Assembly: GCA_963575745.1 (NCBI GenBank)
Contig: CAUYUJ010010469.1
Location: forward strand, 176,880 to 240,879
Reading direction: 5' to 3'
Length of the DNA stretch: 64,000 bases
Origin: Prorocentrum cordatum
Lineage: Eukaryota; Sar; Dinophyceae; Prorocentrales; Prorocentraceae
The notes below the pieces were generated by a model, which searched no databases, was not told the DNA's origin, and saw only the letters and a list, made by a program, of their open reading frames with translations. The stretch's first letter is position 1. Each line of letters starts with the position of its first letter. The position numbers and the translations under genes were made by a program. This document shows positions 1 through 10,880 of this stretch, piece by piece.

Positions 1-10
1 GGCCATCTCC

Positions 11-1340
11 ATGCGTGGACAGGCTCTCCCTCCGCCGGGATGGGGTCTCCAGGCGGTGGGACTACAGCCCAACCACACGGCCATGCGAAATGTTATCGGG
101 CAGCCCTCGTATGACTATGATCAGCCCGAGGCGCACGCTATGCTCGGTAACGAGCCTGAGCCGACTACCGTACCACCGACTCCGGGACAGCCATGCGATG
201 TTCAGACGCCTGTACAGCAGGGAAACCCGCCAGTCCCGGTTGGGCCAATGACCATTGTCATTGGCAACCCTATGTCAGAAGTCGAAGAAGATGATGGATG
301 TGGAATGTGCGAGGACGAGACCACCATCCTCATGATGGAAGTCAATGGTAAAGACGAGGAGATGGACTATGACCCAGACAGTCCTGACGCACTACCACTC
401 GCACAAGCAAATTGTGCCAGACTCCAGTCAGCAGGGAGACCTGCTTGCTCAAGATGCGCCGCCTGCGGCCCCGCAGGAACCCCCGCCGGCTCCTGCTCAG
501 GCTACGTCGGCGGCATCATCTGATGAACATGCCAGGAGGTCTCGCTCGCATCCACGCCTTAGGGGCGACCCTCACGCTCAAGCACGGCTCCCACGCGAAT
601 GGAGGCAAGCAGCCCCATCAGAGCATGCCTCTCGACGAGGGGGTCAGTTGCTCCCCTACAACGACCCTCGGCGTCAAACGGGTGAGCACTCTGCCTTTGG
701 AAAAGGCAACCCGGCCTACAGGGGCGCCCAAGGCAGGTCCATACGGGGTGGCTATCAGCTCGCGACGAACATTCGTCGTCCTGAGATAGAGGCAGCGCGG
801 AAACAGCTGCGGACTATCACTGGGGAGCGCAAGCGCTACAGGCCAGACGCGGTCTGCGGCCCGTGCTCACAGCCATTCCAGGAACACAGACCTGGGTGTC
901 CTGCAGGTCTCAATGAGGGCTTAAGCCCGAACAGAGGCCGCACTCCTGAAAAAGAGGGTCATCCACCGTCGGTTCCTATGACCCACGCAGAGATCGACGA
1001 GGTCAATCGTCGTCTCGGAACCACGGCTCACAGGAGCTCTACGGCCGAGGAGGTCCAACCTCCGCGGGGACTTGTGCCTATGACCCAGGAAGAAAAAGAT
1101 GCGCTCAATCGTCTTCCTGGAATGCGGGGAAACCCGCCTGGCGTCTCCAGTCAGGCCCAACAACAAGAGATGATGGATGACCATGAACAGGAGGTTCAGC
1201 GAGCCGCAGCAGAAACGGAGCGCAAACGAGTGGCAGAAGAACGCGCCCGCGAGGCAACTCGCCAAATGCTGCTGGAGTCACAAAGGGGCAAGGAAGCCCC
1301 CACTCCAACCGAAGGCCAAAAGCGAAACACGTGCACCTAG
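11..1340 (+). pseudogene. copia-like polyprotein N-terminal (gag-like) region
   Basis: Two overlapping open stretches in different frames (11-523, then 345-1340) appear to be successive pieces of one protein, broken by a frameshift near position 400. The first is acidic and low-complexity, rich in Pro, Gly, Asp and Glu. The second is basic and polar and ends in a charged heptad-like run of Glu, Arg and Ala (about 1180-1290) that could form a coiled coil, as in many Gag-like proteins. Coding then passes to a third frame near 1300. No zinc knuckle is visible. Function as a particle protein is inferred only from position. Hairpin elements at 142, 217, 431, 1124 and 1249 lie inside it. Confidence 0.4.
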
Positions 1341-2307
1341 GACGCCTTCGGGGGAAAGACAGAAAGCGTCGACCCGCTCAGAGGAACTCGGGTTCGATGT
1401 GCAGATGGGGAGGCCCCTTTCTGAAGTGCCGAAGTCACCGACTCGTGCAGCTCCTGCACAGAGACCCGGCCCTAGGCAACAACCTCAGGACTCCGTGGAG
1501 ATCCGCAGACGACAGCCTAGCCGTAGCGGCTCTATCGCCGGCAAGGCCAAGGCATTCGAGCGTGCAGGGTTTACCCCTACGCCGGCCTCGCCTGCGGCGA
1601 CACGCTCCAAGAAGTCTGAGGGAGGTGCTCTGTCTAGAGGTACCTGGGTGCCTGAGATCAAGGGCAGCGCCAGCCGAGAAACACTGCGGGGAAGCCCGCC
1701 AAGCGCTGCAGCCGCAGCATCCTCATCTTCGGGAGCCGCATCCCCATCGGCGACAGAGGCTCCTTTGCGGGGAAGCCCGCCAGAGGATAAGCTGCACCAC
1801 CCAGGGGATACTTCCTTTATTAGCGGGAGTCAGGCGTTAATCAATGATCGACGTGCTCTGCGGAATCTTCCACCGGTGCGCTCGGTGGATGAAGCATTCA
1901 TGGAGAGCTGCAGGCAGAAAAATATTGTTCCAAGAAGTAATCATACACTCAAGCAGCTTAGTAAATGCCTCAACAGGATCTGCAGACACGCGCCTGACAG
2001 ACCACACAATCCAGTGTGGAGCCTTGAGACGTCCGACGATCATGATGGATGGATCAATCTCTATGAGCTCGTGCACGAGTTTCCGCGGCACAACGGACGT
2101 ACGAAACAGGACGGATACAACCCGAGAGTGGACGGGGCCAAGATCATCGCCGAGACCTTCTACCAAAGAACGGTTGACCAGATGGCTGCCATCATGATGG
2201 CGATCGCCCACGTCCGCGCGGCGGACGGCGAGGAGAAGCAGCGTCTGCAGTTCAAGGTCCTGGTGCGAGATCCTGGCACATCTGATATATTCATCCGCGC
2301 CTCGTAA
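1177..2307 (+). pseudogene. polyprotein segment: linker plus N-lobe of Tpt1/KptA-like RNA 2'-phosphotransferase
   Basis: Residues from about 1945 on read like the N-lobe of the Tpt1/KptA family, which removes an internal RNA 2'-phosphate by transferring it to NAD+. Visible are LSKCLNRICRHAP (family pattern LSK-x-LR-x-x-RH, where the Arg-His pair is catalytic), a DGWINLYEL turn (family GW-x-x-x-x-L), and at the end FIRAS followed by TAA, then GHS. The family motif is R-A-x-Q-G-H-S, so the TAA at 2305-2307 lies exactly at the Gln, one C-to-T change from CAA. The same frame continues without a shift into the C-lobe. The upstream 1300-1900 part is a Ser/Pro/Arg-rich linker. Inactive as read because of the stop; presence in a retroelement polyprotein is unusual. 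Confidence 0.65.
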
Positions 2308-5300
2308 GGGCACTCGTGGACGCACAAGGCCCCTTGGTCGTTGTACAAGTACATTGTACTGCGCGACAATCCTGCCGGGAGACCGGCCCCATGCCCCGAG
2401 GTTGCCATGCGCGGCGCACGGTGGACAGCCTTTGAGGGCATCGCGTGGCATGGCCTTTCCTGCCGTAAAGAACACAACACCAAGAAGAGAGGGACTGGCC
2501 GATCACGCATCCACTTTGTTCCGACGCTTCGTCGTCGCGGCGTGCAGAGTGGATGGGGCCCCGACTCTGAGATCGTTATCTTTGTGGACTGGCACCAAGC
2601 CCTGAAGGACGGAATCGACTTTTGCTGGTCCGACAATGGGGTTCTCTTATCAGAAGGAAAAGACGGCACTATTGAGCCGTATTACATTACATACGTGGAG
2701 GAACTCTCCACAGGTCAGCAATGGCGGAACCCAGAATATATGGGTAGTCGCCATGCACGCGTCTCCACTGCCATAATGACGGCACCGAGCAGGTGGAACA
2801 CTGTGGGCAGTGCTTGTATTGTGCACAGATGGTCTCTTGACCGAGATGCTAATGAGCCTCATGCGGTTCATGGTCAAAGAGAGGTAGGGGACCATTGCAG
2901 CCCAACAGTGCTGGGAAACCAGCCCGAAACCCACCAGATCCTCATGATCAACGAGAGCGAGGCAGGAAGCGCGGCTCCAAGCCGTGCTCCAAGCCAGGCG
3001 CCCAGTGCCATATCTTGGCAGGTCCTCAGCATCTCGGGTCTGGATCAGATCGCGGCTGCTTTAAATCCTGAGCAGGTGGAACAGCTAGCGGACAGACTGT
3101 ATCAGCAAGATCCCCGGGCCGCAGGTCAGGGAGCCATGTCCGCCATGGTGACGCGCAACCGCCAGGCCATGCAGGGAAACCTGCCCGTTAATGGGCTCAG
3201 AAACGACATGCCCGAACCGCAGGGAGACCCGCAAACATTCGGCCGCATCCTCGGAGAGTCTGCTCGATTCGAGCAGATGCCAGGGAGCCCCTCGCAAAGC
3301 ATGCACACACCGAGGGGCATGGCCCCAGTGGCGACACCACCAGCACAGTCTCCGTTTCGGACTCCTGGTCGATTTGCCACGAATGGCTCTCTCATGCAGC
3401 GGATTGCCGCGGCCAGAGCTGAGCATGGCACAGCTCTTTTGAGCATGATGCCACTGGGCACGCCAACGAGTCTGCAGGGAAACCTGCCTGGTACTCCAGT
3501 GCACCACCGACCTTTTGCTGGCCAAAACACTGCTGTTGGAGTGCCTTATGATTACCGCGCAAGGGTGGCAGCTGCGGTACAACAGGCGCAGAGTCACAAC
3601 CTGCCCCACCCGAGCGGTCAGAGGTGGAGGCCAGCCTGGTCCTGGGAGCCAGAGGGTCCGAATCCACTTGACCCTGCTCGGCAACGAGCCTTTATCCCGG
3701 CGTTGAATGCTCACCCGAGCATGGCTCAGGGCCAGAGGCCAGCGCCAGCACCAATGGATCCGCCACTGTACCCAGACGGGTCTAGGGTCCCGAACAGAAT
3801 TGTTCGCGAGACTGCGGATCAGTTTCATAGCCTCACGAATGTGCGCTGCAGTGATCAGTCCACGTGCCCGCACGTGGCTTTCATGCCTGCACCGACAACG
3901 CCAGAGGTGGCCGTCCAGTCTACTGCCCATTCGATATCATCAGGCAGTAGGGGAGTACCAGACTACATCAGGCAGACGCACCACACTCAACAGGCGTGTT
4001 TTTGGCGCACGCATGCGGTGCAGAGTGTACGTGACCAAGCACGCGCAGCCGCACTTGAAGTCGTGAGGAACAGAGGCTCACCCATGCGAGGAAACTCGCC
4101 AGCCGTGTCGCCCGCAGCCTCCACAGCGGCAGCTCCTCCAGCAGTGGTTGCCGTAGCGCCGGAGGTAATGGCCCCCGCAGGAGATCCTCCAGCTGCTTTC
4201 CTGGGCTCCGAAACAGTCCTGGAGCGGCAGCGGCGGGTGTGCCCGGTGTGCCCTAGGGCGGCAGACGTGGAAATCTATGCTGGGATGGAAGACACCTGTG
4301 CGGTATGCCTCGAGGAGTTTCTGCCGAGGGAGAACATCTACCGCTTGAGGTGCAACCATCTGTTCCACGAGGGGTGCTGGAACTCGAATGTGGTGGGCCA
4401 TGTTGCGAATCAGCGAGAAGGAGATCCCCAGCAACCAGTATGTGCCACCTGCCGAGCGCCAGGCATCATAGCGCCATCGTTCCCGTGGACCGGCCCCGTC
4501 GCTCAGGCCCCCGAACAGGCAGCGAGGGAGCTGCGAGAGTTGAGGGGCACGGTGGAGGAAATGACAGCCAGCATGCTGGACAGGCAGACAGCACAGTCTC
4601 AACAGCGGAGAAACCCGCCGGAGGAGGTGAGGACGCCGATGGAGACGGGATACTTCGACCAGCTTATCCCGATGACGGCGCCACAGCAGGGAACCCTGCC
4701 TAACACCCCACCTGCGCCGATCCTTCCGACTCATTACGAGCCTGGAGTCGGGCAGGTGGCTCCTCCGATGTCACCCCAAGGTGGGGGTGGGACCGAGCTG
4801 CCACTAGACCCTGAACAACTGCGAGAACTGCGTGTTCGCCACTTCCAGACCCAGATGGACAATGCACACGCCACGTTCATGCTGGACGCCGATAATCCTG
4901 AGAGCGAGTCATTTGACCTCTCAGACTCTTCAGCGGCGACAGCGGCAACAGCAGTCAGGGCCGTCGAACTCTCAGCCGCGAACAATGAGTCCGACGAGTG
5001 GTTGCAGTATAGGGACCGCCTTACGAATGAGGGATTACAGGACATCGCCCTTCATTCGTACTTGACGCTGACGCGGCGCACTACCCGCGAACAGTACACG
5101 AGCATACGTGATGAGTATACCAACTGGCGGGAGGAACAGGGCGCTCAAGCCCAGCACGTGTCGTACTTCCAGTGCGTCGACCTGGCACGTATGGCCGCAG
5201 GAAGGCCAGGTGCCAGCACGACGCGGGGAGACCCGCCAAGAAGTGCGACCGAGATGCGGGGAAACCCGCCAGACAGCGCAGCCGGCACGTCAGAGACAGT

Positions 5301-6249
5301 GCACATCAAGCAGCCGAGTAAGACATTTCTTGAGGCTGGTGGACATTCAATCCTCATAGACGTGGGCTCGAACATTAACATACTGGCAGAAAATGCGAGC
5401 CGCAAGTTCGTCCAGGCTGCTGAGGCACAGAATCGTCCTTGTAAGTTTGAACCTCGTTCTCGATTGAACATCAACGGGGTGGGCGAGGGGTCGGCCCCAG
5501 CTGATACCGTGGGCACCTTCAGCATTGCCTGCGAGTACAAGGGCCCGACCCAGCTCGACTCGTACAAGACTAATATTGTGTCCGGCTGTGGCAAGGACCT
5601 GCCAGCTATCCTGGGCCTCGACAGTATGCAGGACAAGCGCGCTATCATTGTGCTCGAACGAGGCCAGGAGAAGCTGATATTCCCTGGGAAGGGACAGGTC
5701 AAGATGGAACTCCCCGAGGGCTCCAAGATCATGCCGACAACGAAGTTGCCATCAGGACATCTGTCAATCAGGTGTGATCGATTTGGAGCCGCGGGGCAAC
5801 CCGCCTCGAGTACAAGTACAACGTCGTTCCAGACGGTGCTGACAGGCGAGCCGTCCCCTGCGCAAGAGCGCCAACAACTGCAGGGAAACCTGCCTCACGG
5901 GTTGCTCGCGATACTCGCCAAGGCGACGATGAGAGGCGACGGCGTCGATGATCTGGAGACGTACGATTGCTTCGTAGCCAGGACACTGGCCCAGCCTGGC
6001 GGACTTGTACCCATGGATGCTGTACGGTCACGCCGGGAGATAGTGATGGGATACGCGAATCATGAGCAGACGGTCAACGACGCAAGGTCGAAAGGCCTAT
6101 TGAAGCAGCCGATGGATAATCCATCCATGCTGGCCACGTTTGCGGAGCAATCCGCCTCTGAGGCTACCGCGCGCTGCAGCGCAGAGCTCCAGCATCTGAG
6201 GGAAGCCCAGATGCTGGCAGATGTTGCAGGCGCATCTTCTTTATCTTGA
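2308..6249 (+). pseudogene. polyprotein segment: Tpt1/KptA C-lobe, RING-H2 finger, retroviral-type aspartic protease
   Basis: Open in the frame of the preceding segment to a TGA at 6247. (1) 2308-2705 continues the Tpt1-like fold: GHS, WHGLSCR (family HG-T/x-x-x-x-I-x-x-x-GL), RIHFVP (family R-x-H-x-H-[FL]), then an IFVDWHQALKDGIDFCWSDN stretch that matches the family block around D-x-x-A-x-x-x-G-[IV]-x-F-x-x-S-x-N. (2) 2940-4260 is a long Met/Pro/Gly/Ala-rich linker. (3) About 4285-4470 is a RING-H2 finger: CAVC, CNHLFHEGCW, CATC. (4) About 5335-5700 is a pepsin/retropepsin-type domain with IDVGSN in place of D-[TS]-G and the C-terminal ILGLDSM motif. Val replacing Thr/Ser after the Asp would impair catalysis. 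(5) The rest to 6249 is alpha-helical-looking and unassigned. The apparent start at 2341 is not ATG and has no meaning; the frame simply reopens after the 2305 stop. Confidence 0.65.
6189..6217 (+). other. 12-bp stem hairpin with GAAG loop
   Basis: CCAGCATCTG pairs with CAGATGCTGG, then after one bulged A an inner GG/CC pair closes a GAAG loop. It sits in coding sequence just before the TGA at 6247 and 33 bases after a short tetraloop hairpin at 6142. It is much longer than the 14-base family but shares the G-A-A-G loop of copies 1686 and 1767. It may be chance, since the peptide here is helical and Leu/Gln-rich. Confidence 0.5.
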
Positions 6250-7341
6250 AGATGGCAGGGCGACGCTGCCCCCTCGTCGCCTTGCCTGATAGCCGAGAGG
6301 CCGGGGGGTAACAAGGACAGCGGGGAAACCTGCCATAGTAAAAGAGCTTTCGTTATCGAAGGTACGAGAGAGGTTTGCGCTGACCTCCGCGCCCGAGGAT
6401 GCACCTGTGATCGCATTTCCCACAATGAGCTCATGACAACTGTGGGCACATATTACCTGGGTGCGGTGACCAGTGGAGATTATATTCTAATATGGGTTAG
6501 TACCCCGGGTGACTGGTACGTACTAACCCCAGGTAAAAGAGTAGCCCCACACTGGTCGCGTATTCAGAACCTTCTGACGAAAGCCAAGAAGCTCCGCATG
6601 AAAATTAAAGCGTTTGGCCCCCCAGGATACGTTTGGAAGTTGTCTCCAATACGTGATACTCTCGAAGATCTTAAGTTGACGGTAGTACGGATGCGGTTGT
6701 GTCATTTCGGTATTAGGTTTAATATGCAAGACAACACACCGAGTGGCACCTATATGCAGGTAGCCACATCGATACCGAATAGCTCTAAGTTGTGGGCATG
6801 TACGTGTAAACTGGCGATACCACAACGCGTCTTGGATTGGTACGGCCAAACGGTACGACATGCTCAATGGAGAGCCCAGACACGCATCACACTTATCCGT
6901 CACCTCAACGATAGAAACCTGGGAAGCAACACCACGGACGGAAACGTGCCTATATACTTGAAAACCTACACACGTACGGATCACAACATACATCATCATG
7001 TGACGACCAACAAGGGAGGACCGAAATGGTCTGATGTCATCCGACGTGTCACGATTAACCTGGATACCAACGCGGTTATGCAGGATATCGCAGTAGCCGA
7101 TCAACCAATGGGATATGAGTGGCATGCACCATTACCTGCAGGGGTTGCCAACATCAGTACACGGGTGTACTGGCAGCCCGAGGAACCAGCCATGCTCGGA
7201 AACGAGCCCACTCAATCACCACAGAAACCTAGACGCGTCATCATAGAGGACTGTCCTTCTCCCATCCCGACTCTGGCGATTGACGCAGGTACCCGCTCAT
7301 CAACGACGATGGGCACACAAACCGGTGAACAGGACGAGTAA
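6250..7341 (+). pseudogene. polyprotein segment of unknown function, conserved in dinoflagellate-type copia elements
   Basis: The frame is the same as the preceding segment and is fully open after the TGA at 6247 up to a TAA at 7339. The central part (about 6640-6850) has a distinctive GPPGYVWK motif followed by VRMRLCHFGIRF, PSGTYMQVAT and LWACTCKL, then an LDWYGQ segment. I recognise this as a block that recurs upstream of the methyltransferase-like block in dinoflagellate copia polyproteins, but that is recall and not a search. No catalytic motif is assignable. Two hairpin elements occur, at 6320 (with a G-U pair) and 7194. Confidence 0.5.
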
Positions 7342-8367
7342 GTCTTACCTACGGAGTCGCGTATCAAACAGAAGGAAAGGCTCAAAGCCGAAAATGAGGC
7401 AGGCATCAAGCCTCGCCGCATCAAAAAGCACTTTGAAGATGGAAGCGATGATTGCGGTGACGACTTGTCAGGACGCGGACAGGATCTTATGGCGACTTGG
7501 AGCACTGACGTCCCTGTCGAGCCGATTAGCCCAGACGAGGAAGATGACCTGTTCCTTACCCTCACCGCATCTATGCCCGACACACACGCGGACATATACA
7601 GCATAGCGGCTACTCTATGTTATGGTCACAACAATTGCGTGGATATGTTGGAGCTTTGTGGAGGTGAGGGTGGCATTTCAGAGCTTGCCTTCTCAAGAGG
7701 TCCCTCCTCAGGAGGCAACTTAGACAAGACCACGTGCGTCGACCTGGGAGATCCCTCGGTGCAGCGAGCTGTAGACCACTACTTCGCAGTATGCCACGTG
7801 CCAGTAGCCATACTACAGCCCAGCTGCCGCGCCATAGGACCACCATCCTACTACAACTACAAAGCCAACTACACCACTTGGGAACAGCACCATGAAGACG
7901 ATTTGCCACACATAACCTACTGTGGTAAAATAGCTGTTACGCAAGATAATGCACGGAGGTGGTTTATACGCGAACAACCCACAGGAACATGGGGGGATGA
8001 TATTTCTCCATGGAAAGAACTTGCCGACCGATCACATATCACGACCGTACGAATCGACCAATGTGCGACGGGACTTGCAGATACGGCTGGTGACTATATC
8101 AAGTAGCCGACAAACATCACCAGCAACGACGAGGCAATTCTTAAAACTTTTGAGCGACTCAAGTGCAACGGTCAGCATGCGCACGCACAACCGTACAACA
8201 GGGAGCTTTCACTGGCACAAAATACACTCGACGACTGCAGTCTGCCTGTGTGGAAGCTGTATATCTGGCGAAAGCCATCGACAACACGCGCGGAGACGCG
8301 CCTACACGAACTGCGCATGCTTACCTTGCTGACCTTCCTGATCAAGCTGAACCAGGAGAGGGTATGA
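7342..8367 (+). pseudogene. polyprotein segment: DNA-methyltransferase-like domain
   Basis: The frame continues from the previous segment across the TAA at 7339 and carries a further TAG at 8104, reaching TGA at 8365. Around 7648-7700 is VDMLELCGGEGGISELAF, which resembles the SAM-binding motif I of cytosine-C5 methyltransferases (hydrophobic-x-LF-x-G-x-GG). About 50 residues on is VAILQPSCRAIGP, placed where the PC-dipeptide catalytic motif would be, followed by a TTWEQHHEDDLPH helix and a WFIREQPTGTW strand. Cytosine methyltransferases captured by copia elements have been reported from dinoflagellates, which fits. The PCQ-type motif is not canonical here (PSC), so activity cannot be assumed, and another Rossmann methyltransferase is possible. 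Confidence 0.5.
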
Positions 8368-8846
8368 GACGCATCGGCGATCGTATCATCCCAAAGGTGG
8401 CTACATGCCCAGCATGCATCGACAATGTCCGAAAGGACAGTCCCAGCCACAACAGAGGTCCTACACAGTGTAAGTATCATGATTCTATATCTGTATACTG
8501 GCCATGTCCTGCATGCCAAAGGGATCTTACGATAAGCAAGGGTGTTAAGAACCACCTCGACACTGAGCCCGGCAAATGCCGTTTTGCTGAGCCGTTCAAA
8601 CTCCCAGATGATCATGATCCCGAGGGCCGCAATGTGCCAGCTTGGTGGAAACCCTTACCCAAGCCTGGGGGGGGGGCCAAGCTTCGGCATCGGGAAGCCG
8701 TCAGGGCGCTCACGCCAGGCTACCACGACCACGAGCCTTTGGGAATACTGATCCTACATCTGGCGCCAGCAGTTACGACATGCTGCGAGACGCGCCCGAG
8801 CGTGGAAACACGCCCTCCGCGTCTTCGGGCGAGCCGCCACAAGTAG
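8163..8846 (+). pseudogene. polyprotein segment: Cys/His zinc-binding region upstream of integrase
   Basis: After a frameshift near 8350 the protein continues in a second frame. It shows CPACIDNV, SHNRGPTQCKY, YWPCPACQRD and HLDTEPGKCRFAE, that is several C-x2-C and H-x(n)-C pairs typical of a treble-clef or zinc-ribbon block. A run of ten G at 8667-8676 marks the next frame change, consistent with a homopolymer indel. Hairpin element 8288 (GCGCG-GAGA-CGCGC) lies inside. Role is likely nucleic-acid binding, inferred from the cysteine spacing only. Confidence 0.5.
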
Positions 8847-10420
8847 TTGCCCGCTGTGGTCGCCTACAAGGCGTACCTCCACCGCCAGATGCAGTTGACG
8901 AAGGAGACCGACTGCGGAGAGCTACGAGGAACCTTCTTGCCTCAACCGGCTCGGGGGCTCCACGACTGCCCGACTGGGCGAGATTTGACATCCGACACAG
9001 TCTGCAAAACCGCCGTGGTCACGAACCTCACGTAGTCAAAAAGGAACTCCGTAAAATGCACTTACGGTGGTATCATGCGAAGGAACCCAAGATGAGGCTG
9101 ATCCTAGATCAAGTGGGACTGGATAACGTTCGATTAAATATGATCAAAGAGATCTGTGACACATATCGGGAATGTAGAGCATGGGAACGTCCAGGTAATT
9201 CTACGCTACCTTCCGTGGGCCTTCCTGGAAACTGGCTTGACGAAGGCGAAGTAGATCTCATGTTTTACAAGAAAGGGACCATATTTCATATTATGGACCG
9301 ATGTATCCGCCTGGCAGCAGGCCAAGAGATTCCTGACAGAGAACGTGACACTATACTCGACGCCTACCACTACTGCTGGATTGCCCATCGTGGACCCTTC
9401 AAAGTCTTGTATTCAGATGGAAAAGGTGCCCGCAACAATGGCACTGCCAAGGCCATGATGGCGACCAAGGGTACGACACTTCGTATCCGAGCGCCTGGCC
9501 AACACGCGACCTCGATCGAGTCACGCAACGGCATTCTCAGGGGCACTCTCCATATGATTGAGGAAGAGCTGAACAGACACAACATCCCCGTTGTATTTAC
9601 TAGAGTATTGGCTGAAGGCATCTTCGTCGCCAGCGCTTTCACGTTTTACAACGGAGTATCGCCGTGCCAAGCGCACACTGGGCGACAGCCCTCTTTCCTT
9701 CCTGACCTCGACACCCTTGACTTCCCCAAGGGACCCGAGACGTCAGGCCACGAACGAGAACGCCGCGCGAGGGAAGTTAGCCTGGAAGCAATAACTCAAG
9801 CCACGGCGGTAGCTAAGACAAATCGTGCTCTCAGGGCTAAGACGGCCCCAGATGGTGCTCGCCTTTACTCAGTTGGGGACTTGGTCGATTATCACCGACC
9901 TACAGCCACTAAGGACGACCATGGAGGCTGGAATGGCCCGTTTCCTGTGATCCGTACCGTGCCTGATAGAGGACTCGTCGTCGTCAAGGCAGGATCGCGT
10001 GAGGTAGTTGTGATGTACCCTGATGTTCGCCACACGCTATACATTGAATGCCTTCTTACCAGGGAACTTGGCATGGACAACATGGCCATGCCAACCGTCC
10101 GCACATATGTGGCGCACTTTGGTGCAGGGAAACCTGCCAAAGTCTTTGGTTATATTCCAGACTACAAGGGGAGCCTCAATCTTTCCGACGACAGCAAGTT
10201 TCACCCGCGCGTACACTTTGCACTGCAGTATCTCGTGCGAAATTATTTCCGAGCCGAACGTGTAGTAGCCGTGAGATTGGCCAAGAGCGTGTCCAATCTA
10301 CCTGCAGTAAAGTACGCCAGCGGGTCTTCAATCATCCACTACGACAGCGATGTTAACCCAGCCTTCCACTATTGTGAGTGTGTGGGCACCGGCCTGAACA
10401 TCTTTCAAAACACCTGGTAG
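8642..10420 (+). pseudogene. integrase of copia-like element (rve/DDE family)
   Basis: Real homology starts about 8790 and runs to a TAG at 10418. The N-terminal zinc knuckle is seen as HLRWYH and CDTYRECRAW; one of the expected cysteines of the C-x2-C appears replaced by Tyr. The catalytic triad of the DDE core is visible: Asp in GEVDLMFY (about 9250), Asp in LYSDGKGA (about 9410), Glu in SIESRNGIL (about 9525). Past the core, FYNGVSPCQAHTGRQPSFLP is the conserved C-terminal block, followed by a GDLVDYHRP...GGWNGPFPVI barrel that probably binds DNA. Hairpins at 8800 and 10124 sit in different codon phases. Integrase inserts cDNA into the genome; this copy is cut off from RT by frameshifts. 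Confidence 0.8.
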
Positions 10421-10502
10421 TACTCACTCCAGACTCATCCAGTGCCTGACGTCACAAGTTCCCTCCCTCGGATTTCATGACGACCTTGCCAAGTATCAGC
10501 AC

Positions 10503-10880
10503 TTGGGCACAGCGTCTGGAGAACACGACCAGCCTGGAGACAGGCCTCCTCCAGACACCCCAGGTGTTTCATCACCAAGTGAAGGTCGCCTGTCTACAAT
10601 CTACGACGAATGCGAGGAACGCGACATCGAGGCTATGATGATGGAGGAGTGGTACGATGAGTTACGTATGGACCTTCATCCCACAACGGTTATCGACGAC
10701 TATCTCTACTGCGTCCCAACATCCATGCTGCCCGACCAACGAGTCTTGGTCTCAGCATCCGTGGACGAGGAAGATACCGTAGTGTCGGAGATGCTCGGAG
10801 ACGAGCCTGAATTACAACAGCCCTGTCTTATCTCTCTATGCTCGACTTACGCCAGACGAGGGCTACTCTCTTGGCAGTGA
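10503..10880 (+). pseudogene. integrase-RT linker fragment
   Basis: A third frame is open from about 10430 to 10880 and bridges integrase to RT. It is acidic (Asp/Glu/Met-rich) with Pro-rich start and has no domain I recognise. Frameshifts near 10430 and 10835 separate it from its neighbours. Hairpins at 10532 (GCCTG-GAGA-CAGGC) and 10793 lie inside it. The apparent start at 10503 is not ATG. Confidence 0.4.

Noticed and set aside
4501-4550. GCAGC-GAGGGA-GCTGC as a family-1 hairpin
   Set aside because: Six-base loop, not a tetraloop; left out of the count.
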